Source: Scleroderma bovista (Eukaryota > Basidiomycota > Agaricomycetes > Boletales > Sclerodermataceae). From it: a stretch of DNA of 64,000 nt. The position numbers were made by a program, and so were the translations under genes. The notes beneath the pieces are model-generated. The model saw only the letters and a program-made list of their open reading frames with translations, did no database searches and was not told where the DNA came from. Below are positions 22,270 to 33,243 of the stretch, piece after piece (within the stretch, counting starts at the first letter, position 1; the number at the start of each line of letters is the position of its first letter). The stretch is taken from the NCBI GenBank assembly GCA_037178675.1, contig JAYMGJ010000119.1, positions 62,001-126,000 on the forward strand, read 5' to 3'.

Positions 22270-24195
22270 CTACGTGGCCGAAGCGTCAGTAACAACCACC
22301 TGAGGAATACGTGAATAACAAGCTCGCCTTATTTCTTCATACAGCTTCAGTGTTGTATGATTATCAAATGCATCAAAAATTTGGGAACTAAAAGAGACCG
22401 GCCTGTGCACGGAAGTGCAGCATCCGGTACATCGGGTAACATGAATCCAAGTTCTGCAGAAGTTCGGCTCCGATGATTTGGAGATAACCAGCCTCACACC
22501 CAAGATTGACCGAGGGATGTGGGTGTGAGTGACAACAGAAGGGTATAGCATGTCAGGAAATCCGTTCACATTGCTTAGTCCTGCCATTTCTGTCTTTGTA
22601 TGCACGGCCCGAGCATAAGCATCCCAGCGACGTTCATCAGCTCCCTGCGGCCAGGCGCCATCCATCGGGGTGTCATTACAGACGACCTGTGCCCAATGTC
22701 GTCCAAAGCAGCAACCAAGGACAAATGCAAAACAGAAGTTGAGTTCATTCTCCACATAAACGATAACAGCATGGCTGTTGTCAGATATCATGAGCCCATC
22801 ATCCGAGAAAGCTAACCCAGTAGGGAAGACGTAACGGCGGAATCTTGAACAGAGGTAACTGCGGGGGACTAGATTACAGTGTAATAGGGGGTCATGGAGA
22901 AGGAATCTGGTAGTGGTACGAGGTGCTTCTTCGTAAACCAGATGAAGTTCCTGTAATTGTGGTTCACCAAAGAAGGCATTGACGTTGCCATGTGTTCTGT
23001 AGTGTCTATCATTGATTAATGCAAGAGTAATCGTGATAGGAGGGCTACAGGCCAACGATGCTTGGAATAGCCATCGAGATTTGCGACAGCGTCGGACGGG
23101 CAACCATATCTGAATAGTGCCAGCATTGGTAACCGCATATGATCGAGATTGGGCAATGAGTGCTTTCCTAATACTGGCAAGTTCTGGGTATTTGAGCTTG
23201 AGAGTTTCGCGTATGAATTCTGTGGGCGTCACCTTCGCGATCTTGCGACCGCTATAACGAAAGAAGCTTGGATCGTCCGCCAGAACATTACCACGACGTC
23301 CAAATCTCCCATCGGGGTCCCAAGCGAAGATAGATTGATCATTCGATGTTCGAATGATTTCCAGCTGCAGACGGCGCAGCGCGTTCTTCCCCTCTCCGTA
23401 GATCATTGGCATATACACGCCAAACAGGCCCAATAGTGAGTACGCCCAATCCTCTACCCGCCTTGTCTTTCGGTCAGCAGCCCACGACATTATTTCCGCT
23501 GCTGATGGACGATTAGCGGATATCCCGAAGCCCAATACGTCCCACGGAATCCGCGTGATGACCTCTAATATTACCGAAACCGTCCGAGTGGTCTTTTCAC
23601 AGATATACTCCCATTCTCTGTTAAAGAACTGGACGACCCGGGGTGCAATGAGCTCTTGTAGGGTCCACCCACGCGTGAACCACCTGCTGCGTCCGAATGG
23701 AGAGGTTCTGATGCGATCAGCGTCGGATTTTCCGCAAGGAATTTGTATGTTGGGAATGGTGTTATCAGGGACATCCTGAAGGAATGCATAGCATACCACG
23801 GCGTTTTCGTACCATCGGTACATTGAGTTGATTGCTTCCGACAGTTCTGCGCTGCTCGACTTGTCAATGCAACACGTATCCACCCATACCCAATCCATGG
23901 GTGTCCGCGTTTCATCAGGGCCGATTCCGCCACTGCGAGCCTGCCTACAAGTAGCCACGATCTTCTTGTAGCCAGGGCGCCTCCGAATTTCATCCCTGGA
24001 CTCTTTCTCCATTCTCGCTAATTGATCCAGTTCACTGAACTTGACTTCTTCTTTATCCTTACCCCAGCAATGGGATAGAATGGCATACCGCGTCTGCGCC
24101 AATTCTTCGTCATCGAATTCTCGTAGGGCTTCAGTTTCGCGATCGATTTGTCCATCCTCGATATCGAGGATCACTTGGACATTGATCAGGCGCAT
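22270..24195 (-). CDS. HET-domain (heterokaryon incompatibility-type) protein
   Basis: An intron-free 641-codon frame from ATG 24195. The HET domain fills the first 250 or so residues: YAILSHCWGKDKEEVKFSEL (block 1), DWVWVDTCCIDKSSSAELSE with NSMYRWYENAVVCYAFLQDV (block 2) and SRWFTRGWTLQELIAPRVVQ with FFNREWEY (block 3). WAADRKTRRVEDWAYSLLGL and YMPMIYGEGKNALRRLQLEI follow, the usual continuation in basidiomycete HET proteins (DUF8212-like). The C-terminal 300 residues are divergent and without a known domain. HET domains act in non-self recognition and cell death in ascomycetes; a TIR-like fold is reported for the family. Function in basidiomycetes is largely inferred. The frame is intact with no nonsense codon. 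Confidence 0.9.
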   Translation of the reverse strand: MRLINVQVILDIEDGQIDRETEALREFDDEELAQTRYAILSHCWGKDKEEVKFSELDQLARMEKESRDEIRRRPGYKKIVATCRQARSGGIGPDETRTPMDWVWVDTCCIDKSSSAELSEAINSMYRWYENAVVCYAFLQDVPDNTIPNIQIPCGKSDADRIRTSPFGRSRWFTRGWTLQELIAPRVVQFFNREWEYICEKTTRTVSVILEVITRIPWDVLGFGISANRPSAAEIMSWAADRKTRRVEDWAYSLLGLFGVYMPMIYGEGKNALRRLQLEIIRTSNDQSIFAWDPDGRFGRRGNVLADDPSFFRYSGRKIAKVTPTEFIRETLKLKYPELASIRKALIAQSRSYAVTNAGTIQIWLPVRRCRKSRWLFQASLACSPPITITLALINDRHYRTHGNVNAFFGEPQLQELHLVYEEAPRTTTRFLLHDPLLHCNLVPRSYLCSRFRRYVFPTGLAFSDDGLMISDNSHAVIVYVENELNFCFAFVLGCCFGRHWAQVVCNDTPMDGAWPQGADERRWDAYARAVHTKTEMAGLSNVNGFPDMLYPSVVTHTHIPRSILGVRLVISKSSEPNFCRTWIHVTRCTGCCTSVHRPVSFSSQIFDAFDNHTTLKLYEEIRRACYSRIPQVVVTDASAT

Positions 24196-24912
24196 CTATG
24201 GCAGATAGTGAAGAGTAAAATATCAGTAGATGACGGAACGGCACCAAGAAATGCTGCGAGTTTTTGTCTTGAATCGCATTTATGTAAGTGCCTGGTCAGT
24301 GGCCCATCCGTTCCCCCTGAGTGTGTGAATGCCCTGGTTTTAGCCAGTCCGCCGTTCCCGCCATGCGATTTAGTCACACCACTCTGGCTTTGGGGAGGGG
24401 GGGGTTGATAAACTAGTATAAGTTCTGGGTTACACCAGCATGCTGCGAGTTACTATCCCCTCCCGTCTATGTAGCCATGATCGATTCAGAAGTTGGCGGC
24501 TATTCTTGGGTGACAGCGTGACGGCCAAAAGCATGAGTCTTTGTCTTAGTGCTTCCAAATGGCATCCACACCTCATTTTTTGTTGCAGAGTCAGTTACCA
24601 TTGATTTGGAAGGCCGAAAACGTGTGTAGGTAACGCAACAGGGCAAAGCCGCAGGTTTGGGCAGATAAATGCGACAGAGATAAGCAGACCGACTGTGACC
24701 GACTGTTGGAAAACATCCTTAATATACGGTGGAATTTACGGTTGATCAGTTAGCACACTCGGTAACCTGTCGTTGTCCAATGACGTAGTTGACACAATGC
24801 GTTTAATGGCACCCTGTTCGCTCTTAAGCAGGATAGTGACAGCAGCACGGCTCAGAGGGCCAATCTCCCACCTGAGTAGATCATGCCTGAATCTAAGCCG
24901 CTCCACATTACC
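24196..24912. other. HET upstream / MSM1 3' region
   Basis: No gene recognised. A G-rich run lies at about 24393-24406. Confidence 0.4.
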
Positions 24913-27037
24913 TTACGCCGCCTTCTGGGGCATCTCAAACAGCTTTACGCCCCTCACTTCCAAAACATCCTCCTTACCGATAGACCCCATCCCCACACGT
25001 GTATACTTCATGCTCCTCTGAAGTCCAGGTACACCCAATGCATCAAGAAGCTTCTCGCAGGTGCGGGGTAAGAACGGCTGGAGAAGTATCCCAACGATGC
25101 GGACCGTCTCGAGCGCAGTAAGATAGCAGGACAGCGCAATGGCAGGAGAGTGCGCCTCGGACCATGGCGCAAGGTTAGTAAGGAGGCCATTTGCCTGAAT
25201 TTCACCCGTGTCAGCGCAATCGAAGGCCCAAGAGTGGTTTTCCCACCTGTCGAAGAACCTGAACGATGGCGTGAAGGCCGTCCGCTACTTCCAAGTTTTT
25301 CATATGGTGCGATACTACGCCACCAACGTTGTCAAGCAGCGGGGGGAATGCCTCAATAGTCAGGGGTGCGTCCAACTCCACATACGCAGACACATCGATG
25401 GTTTTCGATAGGTCCACATCGACAAGCAATCGAGCGAGTAGAGTTTGGAAAGACTTGTCTTGTGCAGCGGGAAGGACCTGGCTAACACGGTTCCTGATCT
25501 TTTTTGATGTGACCCGTAGGAAAAAATTCCCTAAGAGATTCCTGATCTCGTCCGCATGCTTGCGGAGTTGTTCTTCCGACCAGTCTTTGATTCATGGACA
25601 AGACCTTTTAGCCACCCTGCTGCCCCAGGAATGAAGTGCGACTTTACCGACATCCACCTTCCACCGTCCCCCAACGCGCGCGAGGTAGAAGCGCACAGCG
25701 TCTACGCCAAAGTCTTTCATCGCTTCCATAGGGTCTGTGACGTTCCCGAGGGATTTAGACATCTTTTTTTGGTTCGCAGTCCAGTGGGCATGTGAGAGAA
25801 GTGTTTTTGGCATGGGGAGGCCGAGAGCAAGTAGAATGGAAGGTAGGTAAACTGCATGAAAACTGCATGCCTATATATCAACCGAAAGACCTTGCCGAAG
25901 ACAGAAAGAAACGAACCGGACGATATCCTTTCCGATCACTTGCACGTCTGGAGGCCACGCAACGTGTTTATCTGGGTATCCAATGCCACTAAGGTACACT
26001 AAGAGTGCATCAAACCAGACATACACCGTCTGCGTTGGGTCATCAGGAACAGAAATACCCCACCCGATGCGCTCACGCGGGCGAGATATCGATAGGTCTT
26101 CGAGTGGCTCCGACTCCAAGTCTTGAACAATGCGACTTTGATGCATGTCAGGATGCACTCCCCTTACAACCAGCCCATCCGCTGACTGCGCGTTTAGCGT
26201 GGCTGCGCTCGTGTAGTGTGTGAGGAGCGCGCTACGGAACGAGGACATGCGAAGCTTGTAGTTGACTTCGCGGGACCATTCAACGACGGAGCCTGTCTCA
26301 GTTGCGATCATCGTATCTGGGAGAGTGGGATGTGGAGAGATACGAGACGTAGGATAGAAACATTCGTCTGTCGTAGAATAGTATCCTTCATACGTATCCT
26401 TGTATATGATACCTTGCGCGGCGAGCGAGCGCTGTGCATGTAAGGGCAAGTAGCAGGTAGATGTACCTTGACACGACGCACCCAAACATACTCTACTGTC
26501 TGTTTATGGCATTGTTGGGTTGTGCGCATGAAGACCGAGCTACTGATATCCGCTCTCTCTGCTAGTTTCTGCGTACAAGTCAGTACTGTCAGAGGATCAG
26601 CTGGATATTGAAACACACACGAAACTCTGAAGAGATCGCATCGCACCACTCCACCGGAGTCACGCCTTTTGCTACAGCAGTCTGCTGCATCTTCAGCCCA
26701 TGTTCGTCTGTGCCCGTCAAAAAAACCACGGAACGAGACGGGTTCAAGATACGCTGGAACCGTGCTATGATGTCTGCTGTGACGAGGGAATAGAGATGGC
26801 CGATATGTGGACCTGGGAGGCAAACCAGTAAGCGCACCTGGCAACGTCGGAGCACAAGTTGGTTTACTGACGGGCATTTGGGTAGAAAATGGGGGTGGTG
26901 ATGTAGAATGGCTTCTCTGTGGTGCTAGTTGCGCTATACCAACGGAGAAGTGGTCTTCGCGTACACGGAACCAGGAGTGCATGATGTGCCAGAGAAGAAG
27001 TACAAGCTCCCGGGCGCAGTCTTCTACAAGGTAACAT
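24913..27037 (-). CDS. MSM1: Mitochondrial methionyl-tRNA synthetase
   Basis: Class I aminoacyl-tRNA synthetase charging mitochondrial initiator and elongator tRNA-Met. ATG 27037 gives a basic presequence (MLPCRRLRPGACTSS...RRPLLRWYSATS) followed by KPFYITTPIFYPNA; an upstream in-frame ATG at 27175 is an alternative. Signature motifs are PHIGHLYSLVTADIIARFQR (HIGH), FLTGTDEHGLKMQQTA, TQTVYVWFDALLVYLSGIGY, VIGKDIVRF and NQKKMSKSLGNVTDPMEAMK (KMSKS). The anticodon-binding region reads HADEIRNLLGNFFLRVTSKK and ETVRIVGILLQPFLPRTCEK. The stop is TAA at 24913-24915 after LFEMPQKAA. No Zn-knuckle Cys pairs were seen, as usual for the mitochondrial form. Exons join in frame over many short introns. 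Confidence 0.92.
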
Positions 27038-27314
27038 GCACGACGAAGACAACCCTTGTGTGTTATTCGTAGGGCTGGACGTCCGAGTTTGAGTGACAGG
27101 GCGATAAAATCTACTTTGGCTTTGGGTACCAACGGACGTGGAACACCTAGCGCTGCTTAGGGCTGCTACATACATATGTAAACAAGCGCCACGAGGGAAT
27201 AACAAGTTTTGTCATCGAAGACAGCCGGGACTCACTTACATTTATTGCTCCACCACTCGCGGAGAGACGGAGAGAGATGCTGTTGCTAGCGCTATCACCG
27301 AACACTTAGTGCAG

Positions 27315-27374
27315 GTGTATTATGAAGAAGATGCTGCAGGTTGCTCCTCCCAGCTAGTCTTTTTCATAATACAC
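27315..27374. repeat. 12-bp perfect inverted repeat
   Basis: GTGTATTATGAA at 27315-27326 and its exact complement TTCATAATACAC at 27363-27374, separated by 36 bp. It could form a hairpin; no function assigned. Confidence 0.5.
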
Positions 27375-27678
27375 TGACTGTGCCCTTGCTCTCAAGGAGA
27401 ATGCCCTTCAGAATTTTCCAGCCTGCCAGGTGTGTACTATGAACAAGAGGAGGTGCAGCCAAGCCCGGTGGAGGACATAGTATCGCTAACGTTACCCCCA
27501 ATGTAGCTCAGCCAGCAGAACTCTTTTATCGCGTACGAACTGTATTTCAAGGTGTATGCAGTTGGAATCACCTTGTCATGTGTTCGTAAATTCTTCGACG
27601 CACCCATATATGCAGTTCTAGGTGACTCTACATATGTATCTTGCATTCAATTGACACCTTTTTTCAGGGAACTTTTAC

Positions 27679-27905
27679 CTTGTAGGCAATTGAGTTCTTG
27701 GTCGCAGCAACTCCAGGGACACCTGTACCGGACGTGGAATCGTTCTTCTGGGACCTTCGTTACCACCCGTGGCCACTTCAATCAGCAAATCCTGTCGATT
27801 GAGAACATATCAACCACGCACCCAGAATACGAATGATTGCAAGGAGTCCCTTTCTGGGTATTGTCAGGTTCGTGTACAATGCTAGAATCAGAAGTCACCT
27901 TTGAG
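27679..27905 (+). pseudogene. Decayed hypothetical coding fragment
   Basis: After a CAG acceptor-like site the plus strand reads AIEFLVAATPGTPVPDVESF then FWDLRYHPWPLQSANPVD, a TGA at 27800-27802, and EHINHAPRIRMIARSPFLGI before another TGA near 27903. A preceding exon-like piece ALALKENALQNFPACQ ends near 27429 and another reads QQNSFIAYELYFK. Composition and phase look like a once-coding multi-exon gene. The family was not identified with confidence. Confidence 0.4.
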
Positions 27906-28941
27906 AAGGTTTATGTGGGTTCTCCTGTCGCCATGAGACTGATCAGTAAGTACTTTGGGAAGCATGTAAGTATTCAGGAGGGTTGAGAGAACCGGGAAAA
28001 CTATTTGAATAGCGAAGCATAGACACTCCACCGGTTGACATGACCCGCGCGCAGATGTTGGATGTGCTTTGGCGCATCCAGATGCGAAGACAACTCATAT
28101 CCAGTGGTAGACGTGGTGGATCAGGCCCGAGAACGCTTCCAGGAATACTTGGAAAGTCCACCCTGTGGAGAGCCTTGACCTGGACAACAATTTAACCTTC
28201 ATTTGAAGGTATGAAAATTTAGTACACGGTCCTCTCGCGCCTCTTTGCCACTCACTTCTGTTGCCCCCATAACTGGCATCCTCGCACATTGGGAAATGCA
28301 AAGCTGATTGCCACAACCTGATTACTATTTGTTTCTAGTTATGAACAATATAGTCCTCGAAGAAATATCCTCTTATCGGACTATGAGTCATACGGTAGTA
28401 CATATGTATATGCCAGGAAGGCTGCCGAGATCAATGAAGCGTGAAAGTCACAGGCAGGGAAGGGAAGGTAGCACCCTACTACGCTAACACGAAACCAACG
28501 CGTACAGAGGTTTGGGATGGGGGGCAGGCTCACTGCGAATATCTGGCTATGTACTTTGTAGGACAACAAGGACAGTGGGTAGAATGATAAGGAAACAAGT
28601 CATTTTGAAACAACAAAATGCAAAAGTCCTCCGTGGAATACAAGTCAAGGTCCGGAGTAAGAATGCCAAACACAGAATATAGCGAAACAAGCATCCCGCG
28701 CCGATATATCTAGAGGGAACAAAACAAGAGCACAGCCAAGGTAAAAGAAGGGTATATAGGAGAACCTAGAATATCCGCAATCCATTAGATGATCGAAAGG
28801 GATGGAGAGTAGAGACGCGAATGGGCAAGTAATAACAGGCCCATCAGCAAGAGTTTGGGCCTACAATTTAAGCGTCATCGGCCAGTTGAAAGCGAGGATG
28901 AATCAAGAACACTCACGAAACATCTACGTATAAACCACGTC
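27906..28941. other. Intergenic region 3' of the SH3 membrane protein
   Basis: No domain-bearing frame on either strand; presumably the 3' UTR of the gene starting at 30696 plus spacer. Confidence 0.35.
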
Positions 28942-30696
28942 TCAAACTATCTGCGTCTCACGAGTACCATTCCGGAGGACGTAATCACCCAGTCCCTTCT
29001 GCGCGAGAAAGGTCGGGAGCGCCTGCCCTGCTTCCCTGAGACAATCCACAGGGATTAGGCCCCGTCGTTGCTGACTGCCCTCTGTGGAAGGCCCCAGTCC
29101 GACCTTTTCGACCATTGACCAACCGTCGTCGAACACTTGCAAGATCTGCACTCTGTCACCAGGCGACACGTGCAGCTCATCCTCCAGAGTTGGCACGAAT
29201 GGACGACAAATCGTTTCTATGTAGGAGAAGACTGGGGAATCGACAGGGTCCTCGAACGGATTGACAGCAGGCACAGGGTCTGTTGAGATTGCCGTGGAAA
29301 AAATGGGGCCTAGAGCGCACGTAGCGGGCGAAGCTAACTCGGGTCTGAAGACCGGCGGGAGAGTGTGGAGGTGGACAAGCGTCGTCGTCGATGAGGTTGG
29401 AGAACTGGTTGCTGGGTGCAGAGACATCGCGGGGGGTGACGAAGGAATCGGGGGTTTTGGGAACGAGAATGTTTCGGAGGGTGAGAAGGGGCGGACGGAC
29501 ATGGGGGACGTCTCCCCAGCATCTAAATCGTCAGTCGAGACGAGTAGGTATTGTGCGTCGGCGTCGTTGCCCGTCATGCTCATGAAGGACTCCCTCTGCG
29601 CGGCTTGGCCACCCGTAGCAATCAAAACGGAGTTGCGATCGCGCACCTCTGCCATGGGCGGAAGTTCAGGTGCTCCTAGCTGAGTGATCGGGGATTCCAT
29701 GCAGAAGAGTAAGCCATGGTCAAAGTGCGTCGCGAAAGAGCTTCGCGCGCTCGCCCTATTGCCAGTCCCGGCTCCTGTAGAGTCCTGGGAGGAGCCGCTG
29801 ACGATGCCGACAAAAGAAAAGCTAGCAGTGGTACCACTATTGTTGGACCAGCACTGTCTGAGGCGTTGACTACGACGAGCAATGGCACGACGACGTAAAA
29901 TCATGGCGATGAGCGTGAGGAGGGAAAGTAAGGATATGAACACGATGCCCGCGATCGCGCCAGATGATAGTCCCTTGTGTGTCGCACCTGCTTCAGCACT
30001 GAGTGTCGGTGTGAGTGTTGATCCCGCGCCAGTGATATTCGAACCAGTGGGACTAGCCAATCCAACGCCTACAGACTGCCCAGCGCCAAATGAACCACCA
30101 TCACCAGTTGAGCCAGGAGAACCGGACAGTCCTGATGGATCTCCTGCTGCATTGGCTGGCGAAGAAGCACCCGAGGAGAAAAGCTGGTTGGAAGAACTGC
30201 CCGTAGCAGCAGCTGGTGAGCCAGACAACGAAGTGCTTGGGTGTGCAGAACTGCCGCTTGGTGGATTGGATCCAGGATTGTTCCCAGCATTCACTGGCGG
30301 CGCCGGGGTGCTTCCGCTCCCTGCAGCACTTGATATTCCAGGCCCACTTCCACCATTCCCGCTGCTCGATCCTCCACTGCTACTACCGCCGCCACCGCTG
30401 CTGCCACTCGACCCTCCACTGTTACCACCACCGTTGCCATTGCCATTTCCGTTCCCGTTCCCGTTCCCCGATCCTCCACCGTTACCCCCACCATTTCCAT
30501 ACCCCGATCCTCCGCTACTGCTACCGCTATTCCCTTTGCTAAATGCTGGCGTTGCAGCAGGGGCACTAGTGGGCGTATTACCGGGACCAAGGACGGTATT
30601 CAACAATCCCCCGACCGCCTGACCGACGCCCCCGAGGATTGAATCGCGCTGCCCAAGTGAAGCACGACGACGACGATGTATTGGGATACGTTGCAT
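28942..30696 (-). CDS. Single-pass membrane protein with Ser/Gly-rich ectodomain and C-terminal SH3 domain
   Basis: One 584-codon exon from ATG 30696. Residues 55-120 are low-complexity Gly/Ser/Asn (GN and SSGG repeats) and residues 120-240 are Ser/Pro/Gly-rich, typical of an O-glycosylated stalk. A membrane helix AIAGIVFISLLSLLTLIAMI spans about 246-266 and is followed by RRRAIARR, giving an outside-N, inside-C topology by the positive-inside rule. The long tail has proline-rich segments and ends with an SH3 domain (about 495-560): YIETICRPFVPTLEDELHVS, PGDRVQILQVFDDGWSMVEK, RGLIPVDCLRE. This matches ALYDY...DEL...GD...DGW...G..P..Y. There is no obvious signal peptide; the N-terminus is MQRIPIHRRRR, so a missing 5' exon is possible. 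The layout recalls FUS1/SHO1-like cortical sensors. Function unknown. Confidence 0.82.
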   Translation of the reverse strand: MQRIPIHRRRRASLGQRDSILGGVGQAVGGLLNTVLGPGNTPTSAPAATPAFSKGNSGSSSGGSGYGNGGGNGGGSGNGNGNGNGNGNGGGNSGGSSGSSGGGGSSSGGSSSGNGGSGPGISSAAGSGSTPAPPVNAGNNPGSNPPSGSSAHPSTSLSGSPAAATGSSSNQLFSSGASSPANAAGDPSGLSGSPGSTGDGGSFGAGQSVGVGLASPTGSNITGAGSTLTPTLSAEAGATHKGLSSGAIAGIVFISLLSLLTLIAMILRRRAIARRSQRLRQCWSNNSGTTASFSFVGIVSGSSQDSTGAGTGNRASARSSFATHFDHGLLFCMESPITQLGAPELPPMAEVRDRNSVLIATGGQAAQRESFMSMTGNDADAQYLLVSTDDLDAGETSPMSVRPFSPSETFSFPKPPIPSSPPAMSLHPATSSPTSSTTTLVHLHTLPPVFRPELASPATCALGPIFSTAISTDPVPAVNPFEDPVDSPVFSYIETICRPFVPTLEDELHVSPGDRVQILQVFDDGWSMVEKVGLGPSTEGSQQRRGLIPVDCLREAGQALPTFLAQKGLGDYVLRNGTRETQIV

Positions 30697-33243
30697 TTTT
30701 GTCAGTAGGACCTTTTATCGTCGTGGGATTATGGGTTCGAATTTTCTCTATTGTTTCTGATACAAGTTTCGATTACAAAACGCGTGCGCTGGCGTCGAAT
30801 GCGTGGAAGAGTCCAACGGGGGAAATAATGAGCGGAAGGTCGAAAATGAGTGTGGGTGTCGTCGTCCGCCAGCGCCGACGACGAACAGGAGAGGTTGATG
30901 AATTGAAATTTTTGCGATCGCGAAGAGGATGGAGTGAAGAGAGCGCGGTGATAACAGCACCTCTTCTCCGCACCTGTGGAAGCAAGTCGGATAAGAGTAT
31001 GGGAGTAAGCTTTCCGCGATATATGAAATGAAGGGGAAAGAAGAAAGGTGCTGCCAAGTGTGCGTAATGAGTTGATAGGTTGCTATGTTCTGGATGTTGA
31101 CTTCTGCCATGGCTACGAACCGTGTAGTCGTGCAGGCCTGCATGGCAGGTTGGTGTCACGAAATCACCCACAGGTGCTTATTGACCAAGACGGAGGGCGA
31201 AATCTTTTTTTGAGAGTTCCCTTGAAGGGGTGAACGTATGACAGATAGGCTGGACATGGCATGTGAGATATCAAGCGTACGCAACGACTGTGAGCAAAGG
31301 TGCCGCCACTGGAGTGTAAACTCTGATCGAGTCCCACAATACCTTCACCGCGCCCATTAACGCTGGGCAGCGGCGGTCTTCCTTAGCAACAGAGACCTGA
31401 GATGAACGTGTTATTAGGTGAGCTGGCGCCCATTTAACGTTGTGACCAACCTATATTATATATATACTGTACCGTTGTGTCTGAAGAGTGGAGAGTAAAC
31501 CGAATTGACGTTGCACTATTGAAAGACTGATCGGCGTGACATGTGACAAGTACTGTGCCTGACTGTCACCCACATAAACCTTGTTTGACAACAAATTTCG
31601 CTTCAATGAGCCTACAACACGGCGTATCCTTTTGCTAATTTGCTTATAAGACAAATGGAAGGCTTCGCCTTGTCTCCCCTTGCTGTCCCCTGATAGATAT
31701 ACAAGTGCACCCTCACGCACAGCACAATGCTAGAGGTGTCTATGAATTTGAATCAAACAAAGAGGCACTAGGTTACCCAGCAGGTAAAGATGGTTCCACC
31801 CTTGTTTCATTAACCTCAAGTTTTACACCGTTGTATTTGCCTGTGAGTGCGATGGCATATCACTTAGATCAGCAAAAAGCTGCATTAACAACTCGAATAT
31901 TATCTTACATCTGTACAGTAGCAGAAGCCATTCCACTGCTCCAAAGAGATTCGGAGTAGGCCAGAAGCCACGAGGAAATTTTGATTGCAAGCAGTTGATG
32001 AGGTGACAAAGACTGATCAAGTGGAGCAGCATGGAGACCTGTCCGCAAATTTCAGCCGCCTACCTAGCCAGACATTGGGTGAAGTTAGATAATCTCTTTC
32101 ATGTTCTAATTCTCCTCGCGGACACTTACTAAGTAGTAAAACATCCCGGGTGAGCCGAGCCGATTCTCGTGGGTTCTCGCGATGGCATCGCGAAGGAAGG
32201 GCTCGACGGCACGGAAATCGTCGATGGCTCAGACTCCTGTTCCTTTATGCCTCTCGCCTTCCTTTACTGGGTCCGGATGTATTCGCCCTTCTGCGCCACT
32301 GCCGTGTCTATACAAACCTGAAATTACCGGAGGATTTTTTCAATCGATTGCTCGAACTGGAAGTGGTGTTATTATGTATCCCTTTCCCGTAACTTGGAGT
32401 GCTGCAGTACGAGAACTTGCCTGTCACTAATTGAATACCTACTTACCTGTCGGCGTAAAAGGCCGCTACCAGCTCCAACCGTTTTGGGGTGATGTCTTGT
32501 GGCGTGCATGATATTTTTTGTTGGCGTGTATCAACAGGGCACGGTGCCGTAGTACGCCACATGTGGTGGAGCGGCCCATCAATGATTCTGTACTTCTTCT
32601 CCCCCCACGGCAGTTTGGTGCTGAATGTTGCCACTTCCTTCGCAATCTCACGTCCAGTGGAGACCCCCAAGGCGTTCGAACTCCCGCACTGCAGTGTCGT
32701 GCGTATTTTCTATCAAGCGCGGCGCCCAACGATTATCCGTGCTGATGGTGCCAATACTCCGTTTTCAAACTCGGAGAACTGCCTTCCAACTGAGATAGGT
32801 GGGTGGGACAGCCGTGCCTGTGCTGTGCTCTGCGTGTGCAATGCCCTCTCTCCTTAGAGAGTCGACTTGCCGGGAATGAAATTTGCTGTCATAGCCTATC
32901 AGGTTACGGAAAGCCAAGGTCAGGAGGCACAGGTGAGTGGTGCAGGCAGACTTGAGACCCCTCCAAATTGGCTGCGTCTCCTCCAAACCCAGTGATGTCA
33001 TAATTCCCACGCCTCGGACACCATTCATGTGCTCGAGCATCGAATGTCTTACAAGCGTGTCTTGTTCTCCTCCCAACCTACACATGGTCTAATACGTGAA
33101 AAGCGCAAACACGGGGCTTTCATTCTCAGGTGAGTGCCGTGTTTCTCGGTCAGTGACAGTCACCAATCTACAGGGGTTTCCAGAATCAGTTTGATGCCTG
33201 CTTTATTCTGGCCTGTATTTATTATCTATAGGGCTGACATACG
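30697..33243. other. Long gene-poor interval before the YTH gene
   Basis: It contains the promoters of the divergent SH3 and YTH genes. A TA-rich run lies at 31451-31468. A minus-strand frame at 32443-32680 (…TFSTKLPWGEKKYRIIDG…) looks mildly coding-like but could not be joined to neighbours or assigned. Nothing else was recognised. Confidence 0.35.

Noticed and set aside
30290..30540. Short regularly repeated units resembling a CRISPR-like or minisatellite array
   Set aside because: The periodicity follows codons for Gly, Ser and Asn within an open frame, with no spacer-repeat structure; the organism is a eukaryote.
29882..30622. 246-codon proline/leucine-rich ORF on the plus strand
   Set aside because: It is the antisense shadow of the Gly/Ser/Asn-coding repeats of the SH3 membrane protein and has no domain.
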